Notes: generated by a model from the letters alone, not told the origin. Counted from the first letter of the stretch, positions 17,833 to 25,922 are shown. The stretch: DNA of 64,000 bases from Mycolicibacter sinensis (GCF_001667375.1 NZ_LZIN01000053.1:43166-107165); one strand, 5' to 3'. Numbers and translations: made by a program.

Positions 17833-18690
17833 TCAGTTTTTGGGTAGCACGCGGCCGAGCAGGCCGGCGCCACGGGCGTACAGCGCGGGGAAATGTCGCT
17901 TCAGGTGCCAGATGACGGTGGCGTCGATCTGCGGCACCACATACAGCCGGCCGCCGTCGTGCGCGTCCAGCGTGCGTGCCGCGACACTGTCGGCGGACAA
18001 TCCGGTCCAGCGGGCCAGCTGCTGACTCAGGCTCATCGAACCGGGAGTGATCCGGCCGTCGGTGAAGACGTTGGTCTTGACAAAGGTCGGGCAAAGCACG
18101 GTGACGGCGATGTCGGTGCCGTCGAGTTCGGCGGCCAGTGTCTCCGACAGCGACATCACCCCGGCTTTCGACACGTTGTATGCCGCCATCGAGGGGACGG
18201 CGGCGAATCCGGCCGCCGAGGCCACGTTGATGATTCCGCCGCGCCCCGCCTCGCGCAGGAGCGGGGTGAAGACCTCGCAGCCGTAGACCACGCCCCACAG
18301 GTTGATGCCAAGGGCCCAGTCCCAGTCCTCGAAGCCGATGTCGCCCACGGGCTTTCCCCCGATACCGACGCCGGCATTGTTGATGACCAGGGTCGGCGCA
18401 CCGCCGAATATCTCCTGAGCCTGCTCGGCCAGCCGCTCGACGGCGGCACGGTCCGAAACGTCGCACTGCACCGCGTGTCCGGTGCCGGTGGGCAGCTGCT
18501 CGATCAGCGCCACCGTCTCGGCCGCGCGTGCTTCGTCGATATCCGCGCAGATGACGTCGCCGCCGCGGCGCACCAGTTCCAGGGCGAAGGAACGTCCGAT
18601 GCCGCTGCCGGCGCCGGTGACCACCGCCTTGGCGTTGACCGTGCGCTGCTCACGGCGAAAGACATTGAGCACCGTGTCGATTCCAAACAT
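17833..18690 (-). CDS. short-chain dehydrogenase/reductase (SadH-like)
   Basis: A 285-residue SDR with VVTGAGSGIGRSFA near residue 23, INNAGVGIG, the catalytic Ser in INVASAAGF and the pair YNVSK (Tyr-x-x-x-Lys). The C-terminal extension (QIDATVIWHLKRHFPALYARG) is typical of mycobacterial SDRs in lipid operons, such as SadH of the mymA operon. It would oxidise an alcohol to the ketone that the neighbouring monooxygenase could use. Its ATG overlaps the esterase stop as TGATG (18690), so the two are translationally coupled. The substrate is not predictable. Confidence 0.9.
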   Translation of the reverse strand: MFGIDTVLNVFRREQRTVNAKAVVTGAGSGIGRSFALELVRRGGDVICADIDEARAAETVALIEQLPTGTGHAVQCDVSDRAAVERLAEQAQEIFGGAPTLVINNAGVGIGGKPVGDIGFEDWDWALGINLWGVVYGCEVFTPLLREAGRGGIINVASAAGFAAVPSMAAYNVSKAGVMSLSETLAAELDGTDIAVTVLCPTFVKTNVFTDGRITPGSMSLSQQLARWTGLSADSVAARTLDAHDGGRLYVVPQIDATVIWHLKRHFPALYARGAGLLGRVLPKN

Positions 18691-19679
18691 CAGCTCACCT
18701 CTTCGAGTTCGTCAGATCGGGTGTCACCGAACACCTCGGCGATGAAGGCCGCCGCCCGGCGCAGCGCTGACGACGCCTCCGGCGCCAGCCGCGGCAGGGC
18801 TTGGAAGACGTGCACCATCCCCGGCCAGATCTCCAGGGTGCTGGTGGCGCCGGCCCGGCGCAGTTCCGCATCCAGGTAGCGCGCGTCGGCGCTGAGCATC
18901 TCGAACCCACCGGCCTGAATGAGCATCGGCGGCAACCGATCCGCTTTGCCGAAGTCGAGGCGAAGGCGCGGGTCGGCCGGGTCCTGTCCGTGCAGGTAAA
19001 GCCCCACCATTCGGCGCGCCGCGCGCGCGGACATCGCCGGGTCACGGCGCACCGCTTCCTGCTGCAGGGCTAGATCCAGGCTGAGATCGATCAGCGGCGA
19101 GAACAACACCACACCGGCCGGCCGGAGATCCGGGTCGTCGGCGTGGGCGAGCAACAGGTCACAGGTCAGGTGCCCGCCCGCGGAGTCCGCACCGATCACG
19201 ATGTCCGATGCCGCATAGCCCTGGCCCAACAACCACCGGTAGCCGGCTTCGACGTCGTCAGCGGCGGCCGGGAACCGATGCTCGGGCGCCAGCCGGTAGT
19301 CCACCACGAACATCGGCAGACCGGTGGCCTGCGAGAGCCTCGCGACCAGCTTGCGGTGGGTGCGCGCCGAGCAGATCACGTAGGCGCTGCCGTGCACGTA
19401 GTAGCCGGCCCGCTTGCCGAACTCGACGCCCGGCCCGAGCACCCACTCACCCCGCACACCCGGGCCGGTCACCGGTTCGATCCGGGTGCCGCCGGGCATC
19501 GACCCGAACGTGGCCATGATGGTGGCGATCAACCCGCGTCCGAACCTCACACCCGGCCGATTCATCGGAATCGCGCTGGTGAGACATCCCAGGGTCCAGC
19601 GGGCGGTGGTGGCTGACAGCACCGCACGCAACGAAGCGCGGGTCGGTACGGCCGGCAGGTCCGGTCCGTCGGGCTCCAT
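18690..19679 (-). CDS. alpha/beta hydrolase, HSL/LipR-type esterase
   Basis: A 329-residue esterase of the hormone-sensitive-lipase family. The nucleophile is in GADSAGGH; the oxyanion region reads YYVHGSAYV, where the classic HGGG is reduced to HGSA, a variation also seen among mycobacterial Lip proteins. The catalytic His is in GMVHVFQ and the Asp lies upstream in the usual place. It is the first gene of the esterase-SDR-diiron-monooxygenase-MerR unit. The start is uncertain: ATG 19679 is chosen, but the frame is open up to 19790. A perfect 20-bp inverted repeat at 19705-19724 falls inside that longer reading, which favours a regulatory role for that stretch and the shorter protein. Confidence 0.85.
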   Translation of the reverse strand: MEPDGPDLPAVPTRASLRAVLSATTARWTLGCLTSAIPMNRPGVRFGRGLIATIMATFGSMPGGTRIEPVTGPGVRGEWVLGPGVEFGKRAGYYVHGSAYVICSARTHRKLVARLSQATGLPMFVVDYRLAPEHRFPAAADDVEAGYRWLLGQGYAASDIVIGADSAGGHLTCDLLLAHADDPDLRPAGVVLFSPLIDLSLDLALQQEAVRRDPAMSARAARRMVGLYLHGQDPADPRLRLDFGKADRLPPMLIQAGGFEMLSADARYLDAELRRAGATSTLEIWPGMVHVFQALPRLAPEASSALRRAAAFIAEVFGDTRSDELEEVS

Positions 19680-19704
19680 CACGCCTGCGAGGACATCATT
19701 GATT

Positions 19705-19724
19705 GCGCCATTTGTCAATGGCGC
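19705..19724 (-). promoter_or_regulatory. perfect inverted repeat at promoter of esterase operon
   Basis: GCGCCATT-TGTC-AATGGCGC is an 8+4+8 bp perfect palindrome. On the minus strand it contains TTGACA, a good -35, 25 bp upstream of the chosen start of the esterase gene. A repressor bound here would block the operon. The MerR protein encoded in the operon, or a distant regulator, could be the ligand. Confidence 0.55.
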
Positions 19725-19802
19725 GGTCTGTGATGACGCGATCCCAACGGCCGCCGGGAGCGAGCGCGAGAGACCTGATGACGCCCTCAACGTCGCTCAG
19801 GA

Positions 19803-19848
19803 AATATTTCGAATCCTTGGACGGAATTGACGCCAGCGGTAATAATTC
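19803..19848 (+). promoter_or_regulatory. conserved upstream element, copy 1 (PE-PPE hydrolase gene 1)
   Basis: ATATTTCGAATCC, then GAATTGACGCCA and GGTAATAATT are shared in the same order and spacing with 20943-20988 upstream of the paralogue. The block contains TTGACG and TAATAATT, which could be -35 and -10 boxes. It ends 127 bp before the start codon, implying a long leader. Confidence 0.5.
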
Positions 19849-19879
19849 AACTTAGGCAACCGGTGCCCAACCAGCGCGA

Positions 19880-19905
19880 CCGACACCTACCCCGACAGGT
19901 GTCGG
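19880..19905 (+). other. hairpin in leader of PE-PPE hydrolase gene 1
   Basis: CCGACACCT (19880-19888) and AGGTGTCGG (19897-19905) form a perfect 9-bp stem with an 8-nt loop, 70 bp before the start codon. The second copy keeps only the flank TCGGCC-ACGCAA, not this stem. It could be an operator or an RNA structure; no function can be assigned. Confidence 0.4.
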
Positions 19906-19975
19906 CCAACGCAATCACGCGCCCTGCAGAACAGCGGGGCGACCTCATCTGACCTCTCCGAACAAGGGGGACATC

Positions 19976-20764
19976 ATGAAGAAAGTGATCTTCGGCGCCG
20001 CACTGTGTGGAGCCGCGCTGGCACTGGCCGGCGCAGCTCACGCCAACGCCGACACCGCCGCCGACGCCACCACCCAGGCCAGCTACGACTTCCTGTACGG
20101 CTCAACCGACGCGTTGGTCCTGGGCCCGACTGGAATCGCGACACCGAGCGCCAACTACATCAGCAACGGGATCGACCTGTACCTGGCGCCGCTGGGGTAC
20201 GAGGGCACCGTTGCGTCGTCACACGCGCTGACGCTCCCCAACTCCTATGAGTTCCTTGACAGCGTCCCGCAGGGCGAGAAGATCCTCATCGACGCGATCC
20301 TGGCCGAGTACAACGCCGGCACGATGGGCTGCGACGACGCAGGTGTGTGCAGCGATCCGCTGACCATTTTCACCTACTCCCAGAGCAGCCTGATCGCCGC
20401 TTACGCCCAAGACGACTTGGTGAAAGCCGGCATCCCGACCGACGCGTTGCGTTTCGTGATGCTCGGCGCCACCCCCGGCGCCGTGCCCACCAGCATGTAC
20501 GAGACCGAAGTCTTCAACATCGAGGGCGACATCTACACGACGCACTCGTTGACCAAGAGTTGGCTCGACTTGCTGCTCGGGAACACGAACTGGCAGGACG
20601 TGCTGTACGGGTTGGCGGTCCACAATGCCTACATGGGTTTGACGGCGGACCAGATTGCCTCGGCCACCTCGGACAGCGTCGGGCTGACCACGTTCAACGA
20701 GATTCCAGAGCTCAGCTTCCCCGAGCTGTTCCAAGCGCTGTTCAGTGCGTTCTTCCACGTGTGA
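19976..20764 (+). CDS. secreted PE-PPE-domain serine hydrolase, tandem copy 1
   Basis: A 262-residue exported protein: signal peptide about 1-25 (ends AHANA), then a PE-PPE domain (Pfam PF08237 type), an alpha/beta serine hydrolase fold otherwise found at the C-terminus of some PE and PPE proteins. Landmarks are YDFLYGSTDALVLGPTGIATP, DPLTIFTYSQSSLIAA with the probable nucleophile Ser in YSQSS, and ALRFVMLGATPGAVP. No PE or PPE N-terminal domain is present, so it would use the general Sec route rather than type VII secretion. RBS AAGGGGG at 19964-19970 fixes the ATG. A paralogue lies at 21110 with a duplicated upstream region. A cutinase/esterase-like role on lipids is likely from the family, substrate unknown. 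Confidence 0.85.
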   Translation: MKKVIFGAALCGAALALAGAAHANADTAADATTQASYDFLYGSTDALVLGPTGIATPSANYISNGIDLYLAPLGYEGTVASSHALTLPNSYEFLDSVPQGEKILIDAILAEYNAGTMGCDDAGVCSDPLTIFTYSQSSLIAAYAQDDLVKAGIPTDALRFVMLGATPGAVPTSMYETEVFNIEGDIYTTHSLTKSWLDLLLGNTNWQDVLYGLAVHNAYMGLTADQIASATSDSVGLTTFNEIPELSFPELFQALFSAFFHV

Positions 20765-20830
20765 TCGTGTGATGCGGGGGCGTGAGTTGAGCGCCCGCAG
20801 AGCAGGACTCGCGCACGTGTGACCGCTGTT

Positions 20831-20864
20831 CGGCCGCTGCCGTTGACTTCGACGGCAGCGGCCG
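20831..20864 (+). terminator. 13-bp perfect hairpin after PE-PPE hydrolase gene 1
   Basis: CGGCCGCTGCCGT (20831-20843) pairs with ACGGCAGCGGCCG (20852-20864) across an 8-nt loop. It lies 67 bp after the stop codon. There is no T-run, but U-poor stem-loops are common as mycobacterial terminators. Confidence 0.6.
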
Positions 20865-20942
20865 GGCACTGGGCTCAGCCAAGAGCACCAGCCGATCGGC
20901 CGTGGGCATCGAGTGGCCTGACGTGATCAATGTCGCACGGCG

Positions 20943-20988
20943 ATATTTCGATTCCGCCGACCAAGATTGGCGCCACCTGAAATAATTG
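20943..20988 (+). promoter_or_regulatory. conserved upstream element, copy 2 (PE-PPE hydrolase gene 2)
   Basis: ATATTTCGATTCC, GATTGGCGCCA and GAAATAATT repeat the block at 19803-19848, ending 121 bp before the start at 21110. Conservation in non-coding DNA between diverged paralogues suggests a retained promoter or operator. Confidence 0.5.
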
Positions 20989-21109
20989 CGCGGTCGACAA
21001 CCGCTGCCTCAGCGCTCGTCATCTACCCGCGGGGGTCGGCCGACGCAAATCATCTGCCGATCAGCGCAGCTCGGCGCCCTCATCTGTGAACTTGCAACCA
21101 GGGGGACCT

Positions 21110-21844
21110 ATGAAGCAAGTGATCGTTGGCGCTGCGCTGTGCGGCGCCGCGCTGGGGTTGGCCGCTGCTGCCAACGCCGCCGACGACAGCTATGACTTTC
21201 TCTATGGATCAACCTACGCGTTGATCCTGGGCCCGACCGGCATCCCGACGCCGAATGCCGCGTACATCAGCGATGCGCTCAACCTGTATCTCGAGCCGAA
21301 TGGGTATGAGGGCACCACCGCCTCGACGCTGGCACTGACCACTCCCGAAACCAACGATTTCGGCCAGAGCGTTGCGCAGGGTGAAACCATCCTGGTCGAC
21401 GCGGTCCTTGCCGACTACGCCGCCGGCGACATGGACTGCGACGCCTCCGGTGGGTGTAGCGACCCGCTGACCATTTTCACTTACTCGCAAAGCAGCCTGG
21501 TCGCTTCCCTCGCCGAACAGCAACTCGCCGACGCCGGCGTCCCCAGCGACGCTCTGCGTTTCGTGATGCTCGGCGCCAACACCAGCGTCGTTCCCAACGA
21601 CCTGTACCCGACCGACGTGTACAACATTCACGGCGACGCCTACGCGGAACCCGGCGTCTTGGGCATGAGTTGGCAGGACCTCATGCTCGGGCTGGAACTC
21701 CACGAGGCTTACCTCGGGTTGACACCGGCCGAAATCGACTCGGCCACAACGGTCGTCGACGGAATGACCACGATCAACGACATTCCCACACTCACCTCCA
21801 CCGAACTGTGGGATGCGCTGCTCAACGCGCTCAGCGCCGGGTGA
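21110..21844 (+). CDS. secreted PE-PPE-domain serine hydrolase, tandem copy 2
   Basis: A 244-residue paralogue of the gene at 19976. Signal peptide about 1-21 (ends AANAAD), then the PE-PPE domain with YDFLYGSTYALILGPTGIPTP, DPLTIFTYSQSSLVAS (nucleophile Ser) and ALRFVMLGANTSVVP. It lacks an 18-residue stretch that copy 1 has after its LTKSW segment. RBS CAGGGGGA just upstream supports ATG 21110. The same absence of a PE/PPE head indicates Sec export. The two proteins probably do related jobs on different substrates or under different conditions. tRNA-Met follows on the other strand after 94 bp. Confidence 0.85.
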   Translation: MKQVIVGAALCGAALGLAAAANAADDSYDFLYGSTYALILGPTGIPTPNAAYISDALNLYLEPNGYEGTTASTLALTTPETNDFGQSVAQGETILVDAVLADYAAGDMDCDASGGCSDPLTIFTYSQSSLVASLAEQQLADAGVPSDALRFVMLGANTSVVPNDLYPTDVYNIHGDAYAEPGVLGMSWQDLMLGLELHEAYLGLTPAEIDSATTVVDGMTTINDIPTLTSTELWDALLNALSAG

Positions 21845-21938
21845 GGCATCGGGCCGCATTGAATCGAGCGGCGCCGCGCAGTGTCAAGGATCAGCCGAAG
21901 TAACTGTCAAGCATCACCCGACGTCATAAAGGAACTTG

Positions 21939-22012
21939 TGGGGCGGGCGGGGCTCGAACCCGCGACCAACGGATTATGAGTCCGCGGCTCTAACCGACTG
22001 AGCTACCGCCCC
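21939..22012 (-). tRNA. tRNA-Met (anticodon CAT)
   Basis: The reverse complement folds as a 74-nt cloverleaf: acceptor GGGGCGG/CCGCCCC, D-arm GCTCAGTCGGTTAGAGC, anticodon stem around CTCATAA (CAT), T-arm GCGGGTTCGAGCCCCGC. CCA is not encoded. The CAT anticodon and body fit elongator Met; a lysidine-type tRNA-Ile with the same anticodon cannot be wholly excluded from sequence alone. Confidence 0.93.
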
Positions 22013-22092
22013 CGGCGCCTACCGGCGACCATGACACTAGCGCCCGCGCGGCTCCCCGACGACATGGTGGTGTGTTCGATGCGCCCCGGCGG

Positions 22093-22965
22093 TTACGGCT
22101 CGGAAGGCTTAGGCAGAGCGAGGCCGGCCAAACGGACCGGGTCGGCGATCGACACGATGCCCACTAGCCGACCATTCCGCACCGTGCACGCCATCAGGCT
22201 CAGTGGCCGCCCGGATGGGCCCCAGCCGAGGATGCCGGGTTCGCCGTTGACCAGGACTCGCTGAGCGCGCACCCGCGCCCCCTGCCCGCGGCGGACCGCC
22301 TCCACCACCTTGCCGGATCCGGTCGTGACGGTGACGCCGCGGGCCGTGTGCTGGCGCCAGGTGACGTCGGGATCGAGCACCCGCAGCAGCGCGTCGAAGT
22401 CGCCCAGCTGGGCGGCCGATAGGAAGGCATCGACGACCTCGCGCTGCTCATGGCGATTTCCCGCCGGCCTGGGCACGTCCTGAACTTTGCGGCGCGCCCG
22501 GCTGGCCAGCATTTTGGCGGCGTCGGCCGATTTGCCGACGATCGGCCCGATCTCGGCGAACGGGACCGCGAACATGTCGTGGAGCACGAACGCAAGCCGT
22601 TCATCGGGACGCAACGACCCCAGCACCACCAGCAGTGCCAGTCCCACCGAATCCGACAGCACCGCAGCATCTTCGGGAATGTCACGGTCATCGGTCACGA
22701 TGAGTTCGGGGAGATTTTGATCGATCGGGACCTCGGGCCGCGCGGCGCGCGAGCGCAGGGTGTCGATGCAGATGCGGCTGATCACGGTCGTCAACCACCC
22801 GGGCAGATTGTCGATCGCGTCGGCGCCGTGGCGGGACAGCCGCAACCACGCCTCCTGGACGGCATCTTCGGCGTCCGATCGCGAGCCCAGCACGCGATGC
22901 GCCAACGCCAGCAGGCGCTGACGCTGCTGTTCGAAAGCTTCCGCCAGCTGCGATTCGGTGGTCAT
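22093..22965 (-). CDS. ECF41-type RNA polymerase sigma factor (SigJ-like)
   Basis: A 290-residue extracytoplasmic-function sigma factor with a fused C-terminal SnoaL/NTF2-like domain. Region 2 is about 8-75 (LLALAHRVLGSRSDAEDAVQEAWLRL), region 4 about 105-160 (LRPDERLAFVLHDMFAVPFAEIG ... SADAAKMLASRARRKV). The C-terminal domain (REVVDAFLSAAQLGDFDALLRVLDPDVTWR) includes TTGSGKV, the counterpart of the DGGGKV motif that tunes activity in ECF41 factors instead of a separate anti-sigma factor. ECF41 genes usually control a neighbouring redox or DoxX-type gene, and here the divergent DoxX-like gene at 23045 is the obvious target. Start ATG 22965 gives a normal N-terminus. Confidence 0.9.
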   Translation of the reverse strand: MTTESQLAEAFEQQRQRLLALAHRVLGSRSDAEDAVQEAWLRLSRHGADAIDNLPGWLTTVISRICIDTLRSRAARPEVPIDQNLPELIVTDDRDIPEDAAVLSDSVGLALLVVLGSLRPDERLAFVLHDMFAVPFAEIGPIVGKSADAAKMLASRARRKVQDVPRPAGNRHEQREVVDAFLSAAQLGDFDALLRVLDPDVTWRQHTARGVTVTTGSGKVVEAVRRGQGARVRAQRVLVNGEPGILGWGPSGRPLSLMACTVRNGRLVGIVSIADPVRLAGLALPKPSEP

Positions 22966-22990
22966 GGGTTACCTCTCGTGGTCCTGGTCC

Positions 22991-23005
22991 GTCATAGGTG
23001 ATGAC
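22991..23005. promoter_or_regulatory. inverted repeat GTCAT-N5-ATGAC between sigma factor and DoxX-like gene
   Basis: Perfect 5-bp arms lie in the 79-bp divergent promoter region. GTCAT on each strand resembles the core of ECF41-type -35 elements, so one site could serve both directions. No clean CGTC -10 was found at the expected spacing, hence low confidence. Confidence 0.3.
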
Positions 23006-23044
23006 GAGCCCCACCCGACCGAGGTAACCACGAAGGAGTACACC

Positions 23045-23428
23045 ATGAACACCGCGCTGTGGATCATCGCCGGCGTCGTCGCCGCCGGGTTTGTCGCCGG
23101 CGGCGCCACCCTGCTACTGCTGCCGAAGGAGAAGTACCGGGCGTTGGGCAGCAACCAGCACTGGGTCGACGACTTCGGCGGCGGCCAGCTCAAGGCCATC
23201 GGGACCATCAAGCTGGTCGGGGCGATCGGCCTGGTGCTTCCCGCGGCCGTCGGTGTGGCACCACGGCTGGTGCCGATCGCCGCGTGCGGCCTGATGCTGT
23301 TCATGGCCGGGGCCGCCACAACCAGGTTGCGCCGCAGCGAGTGGGGCTACCTGGCCGGCGACGTCGTCTTCATCGCCCTGTTCGCGTTCCTGGCCTGGGG
23401 CCGGTTCGCCCTGCAACCGTTCGCCTGA
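23045..23428 (+). CDS. DoxX-like small membrane protein
   Basis: A 127-residue protein with four hydrophobic helices (about 4-26, 56-77, 81-98, 103-124) and the sequence WVDDFGGGQLKAIGTIKLVGAIGLVLP, which fits the DoxX_2/DoxX-like family. Such proteins are poorly understood inner-membrane partners in redox stress. RBS GAAGGAG 7 bp before the ATG at 23045 is good. It is divergent from the ECF41 sigma factor, which probably activates it. Its last 59 bp overlap the convergent methyltransferase gene in another frame, a longer overlap than usual, though both reading frames look genuine. Confidence 0.85.
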   Translation: MNTALWIIAGVVAAGFVAGGATLLLLPKEKYRALGSNQHWVDDFGGGQLKAIGTIKLVGAIGLVLPAAVGVAPRLVPIAACGLMLFMAGAATTRLRRSEWGYLAGDVVFIALFAFLAWGRFALQPFA

Positions 23429-24161
23429 ACTCGCCGCGCCACCGCACGGGCACGAGCATCGGCACCTCGGTGCGGTACTGCTGATATTCGTCGCCGAGCA
23501 TCCCGATCAGGTCGCGCTCCTCGAGCTGCAACGCGATGAGGATGTAGCCGGTGCTCGCCGCGGCGAACAGCAGGTGGCCGGCGGTCATGGTGGGCGTCGC
23601 CCAGAACGCGATCACGAAACCGAACATCAGCGGGTGCCGCACCACCCGGTACAACGCCGGAGCACGGAACCCGACCAGTTTGTACGGCTTCTCCCGCCAG
23701 GCTGCGTACACCTGGCGCAATCCGAGCAGATCGAAGTGGCTGATCAGGAACGTCGACGTCAGCGCGATGGCCCAGCCGAGCCAGAACAGGACGTGAATCC
23801 CGATGCGCGCTGCCGGCGTCGTCACGTCCCAGATGACTGCCGGGATCGGGCGCCACTGCCAAAACAACAGGGCCAGAACCAGATTCGATGCCAGAACGTA
23901 GGTGCTGCGCTCGATAACCTGCGGCACCACGCGGGTCCACCACCGCTTGAACGCCGGGCGCGCCATCACGCTGTGCTGCGCGGCGAACACGCCCAGCAAC
24001 ACCACGTCGATCACGATCGCTTCGCCCACCGGCGCCTGCGGGCCGCGGTCGACGCTGCGCGGCACGATGAGGTCGCCGACGAAGCCGATGGCGTAGAGGA
24101 AGACGACCAGGAAAGCCAGATAGTTGAGCACCCCGTAGGCGAGTGCGAGGAAGCGGGCCAT
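23370..24161 (-). CDS. mddA: methanethiol S-methyltransferase (MddA, NnrU/ICMT-like)
   Basis: A 263-residue integral membrane methyltransferase with about six hydrophobic segments. Recognisable MddA strings are GVFAAQHSVMARPAFKRWWTR, LISHFDLLGLRQV and the C-terminal RHPLMFGFVIAFW, with LEERDLIGMLGDEYQQYR as the SAM-binding region shared with isoprenylcysteine methyltransferases. MddA converts methanethiol to dimethyl sulfide using S-adenosylmethionine; M. tuberculosis has a homologue. RBS GGGAGGG precedes ATG 24161; an ATG at 24191 would add ten residues without an RBS. The 3' end overlaps the DoxX-like gene by 59 bp. Enzyme name follows sequence resemblance, so substrate is likely but not proven. 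Confidence 0.82.
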   Translation of the reverse strand: MARFLALAYGVLNYLAFLVVFLYAIGFVGDLIVPRSVDRGPQAPVGEAIVIDVVLLGVFAAQHSVMARPAFKRWWTRVVPQVIERSTYVLASNLVLALLFWQWRPIPAVIWDVTTPAARIGIHVLFWLGWAIALTSTFLISHFDLLGLRQVYAAWREKPYKLVGFRAPALYRVVRHPLMFGFVIAFWATPTMTAGHLLFAAASTGYILIALQLEERDLIGMLGDEYQQYRTEVPMLVPVRWRGEFRRTVAGRTGPRPGTRTGR

Positions 24162-24273
24162 GGCGCCCTCCCGAGCTGAGGAATACCCCATGGTAGCCCC
24201 GTCGAGCCGCAGGTCACTAGGGTTTTTTTGGGCAGCTGATCGCCGCCTGGCGGCACCCGCTTACGATCCCAGG

Positions 24274-25137
24274 ATGACCGCGGAAACGTTCGTCACCCAC
24301 GCGCCGGGCGATGTGCGCATCATCGCCGACCGCCACGGTGACCCCGACGCCCGCGCCGTGGTGTTCCTGCACGGCGGCGGGCAGACCCGTCGTTCCTGGG
24401 GCAGGGCCGCCGCGGCGGTGGCCGAGCGCGGCTGGCAGGCCGTCACCGTCGACCTGCGCGGGCATGGCGAATCGGACTGGGCGGCCGAGGGCGACTATCG
24501 GTTGGTCAGCTTCGCCACCGACGTCCATGAGGTGCTGCGGACCCTGCCGCCGGATCCGGTGTTGGTGGGCGCCTCACTGGGTGGGTGCGCCGCGATGCTG
24601 CTCTGCGGCGAGCTGGCTCCCGGTGCGGCCAGCGCGGTGGTGCTGGTCGACATCGTGCCCAACATGGACTCATCCGGCGCGGAACGGGTGCAGGCGTTCA
24701 TGGCCGAGAACATGGAGTCCGGCTTCGACTCCCTCGATGAGGTCGCCGACGCGATCGCCGCCTACAACCCGCACCGGCCCCGCCCCACCGACCTCACCGG
24801 CCTCACCGCCAACCTGCGTCGCCGCGGCGATCGCTGGTACTGGCATTGGGATCCGCAATTCATCAGCGGCCCCGAGCACCAGGGACCCCTGGAGATCCAC
24901 GACGTCGACCGGCTCAATACCGCGGTGCAGACCATCCTCAACGGCGGCGTACCGATGCTGCTGGTGCGCGGCCAACTCAGCGACCTGGTCAGCGAGGGCA
25001 GCGCCGAGGCGTTCGTGGCCCGATTCCCGCAGGTGCAGTTCATTGACGTCGCCGGCGCCGGTCACATGGTCGCCGGTGACCGCAACGACATCTTCGCCGA
25101 CGCCATTTTGGGTTTTCTGAGCCGCCACGGCGACTGA
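24274..25137 (+). CDS. alpha/beta hydrolase
   Basis: A 287-residue cytoplasmic hydrolase. VVFLHGGGQTRRSW provides the oxyanion loop, LVGASLGGCAAML the nucleophile elbow (Ser in G-A-S-L-G), a catalytic Asp lies in GQLSDLVSEG, and GAGHMVAGD the catalytic His. It resembles mycobacterial peroxidase-like/epoxide-hydrolase-fold enzymes but lacks the Asp nucleophile of epoxide hydrolases, so an esterase, lactonase or similar hydrolase is most likely. ATG 24274 begins right before the first strand; upstream in-frame sequence overlaps the divergent mddA promoter. The convergent AhpD-like gene ends 2 bp away. Substrate unknown. Confidence 0.88.
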   Translation: MTAETFVTHAPGDVRIIADRHGDPDARAVVFLHGGGQTRRSWGRAAAAVAERGWQAVTVDLRGHGESDWAAEGDYRLVSFATDVHEVLRTLPPDPVLVGASLGGCAAMLLCGELAPGAASAVVLVDIVPNMDSSGAERVQAFMAENMESGFDSLDEVADAIAAYNPHRPRPTDLTGLTANLRRRGDRWYWHWDPQFISGPEHQGPLEIHDVDRLNTAVQTILNGGVPMLLVRGQLSDLVSEGSAEAFVARFPQVQFIDVAGAGHMVAGDRNDIFADAILGFLSRHGD

Positions 25138-25139
25138 CG

Positions 25140-25883
25140 TCAGCTGAACACCGTCTGCCCGTCGGCGTCGAGCAGGTAGCGCTCGGTGCCCTCGGCGACC
25201 CGCGGTGCGTCGGCCCCCAGCGAGACCGCGATCTTGTTGCCGGCGTTGCGCATCACGTCCAAGGTCAGCTCGACGGCCTGCTCGTCGGTGAAGTGCCGGC
25301 GTACCCCGGCGGCCACCTCGGCGTCGATGTGCGCCGGCGTCCAGATCAGTGCGTCGACGTAGCGCAGCGCCGCCTTCTGCGGCTCGCTCAGCACCCGGGA
25401 ATCCTCGAACCGCTCGATCTCCTCATAGAGCGACTCCGAGCCGCCGGCGTCCAGGGCGGTGGTCTCCCGCAGCGACTTGCACAGCCGGCAATTGTGCTGG
25501 GCCGCACCGCGCAACCGCACCACCTCAGACGTCACCGCGTCCAGGGATCGCAGCCGTGCGACCGCGGGCATGAACCCGTTGAACAGCGCATCGGCCGGCT
25601 GGACCGAGCGATCCGAGGCAACCGGCTCCGGCCAGGACACCGGCACACCCAGCGCCTCCAGTCCGGCGCGCACCCGCGGCGCGAAGTCGGCGACAAATAT
25701 CCGCACCACGGCATCAAAGGTGCCGTCGCCCAGCACCTCCCGCAGCCGGGCGCGCTGCTCGTCGGTGATCATCGAGACGTCGACACGGAATTGTTCGGCG
25801 AACTCGTCCACCGCGGGATCTGCGTCGGCCGCCACCCCGCCCGACACGGCCACCAATCGGTTCAGTTCATCCAGGACGTCCAT
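25140..25883 (-). CDS. carboxymuconolactone decarboxylase / AhpD-like protein
   Basis: A 247-residue all-helical protein with the CMD/AhpD signature [14 protein letters not shown], giving a CxxC pair plus upstream His region. AhpD-type proteins use that pair as peroxidase/reductase thiols; a decarboxylase role is possible for other family members. The second half ([45 protein letters not shown]) is the usual second CMD repeat. Start ATG 25883 is divergent from the quinone oxidoreductase gene at 25923, with only 39 bp between, so the two share a regulatory region and perhaps a redox-stress role. Confidence 0.88.
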   Translation of the reverse strand: MDVLDELNRLVAVSGGVAADADPAVDEFAEQFRVDVSMITDEQRARLREVLGDGTFDAVVRIFVADFAPRVRAGLEALGVPVSWPEPVASDRSVQPADALFNGFMPAVARLRSLDAVTSEVVRLRGAAQHNCRLCKSLRETTALDAGGSESLYEEIERFEDSRVLSEPQKAALRYVDALIWTPAHIDAEVAAGVRRHFTDEQAVELTLDVMRNAGNKIAVSLGADAPRVAEGTERYLLDADGQTVFS

Positions 25884-25922
25884 GTCAAGGATTATGGACT
25901 GAACAGCAATAGGGTGAAAGCC

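Larger units (their letters stand above)
20765..21109. other. 345-bp intergenic region between PE-PPE hydrolase paralogues
   Basis: It contains a strong terminator-like hairpin for the first gene (20831-20864), the second copy of the conserved promoter block (20943-20988), the palindrome GTCGGCCGAC near 21036 and a CTCATCTG motif also found before the first gene. No open frame in it looks coding. Confidence 0.6.

Noticed and set aside
21939..22012. tRNA-Met as an attachment site for an integrated element
   Set aside because: No integrase, no direct repeat of the tRNA 3' end and no change in gene content consistent with an island nearby.
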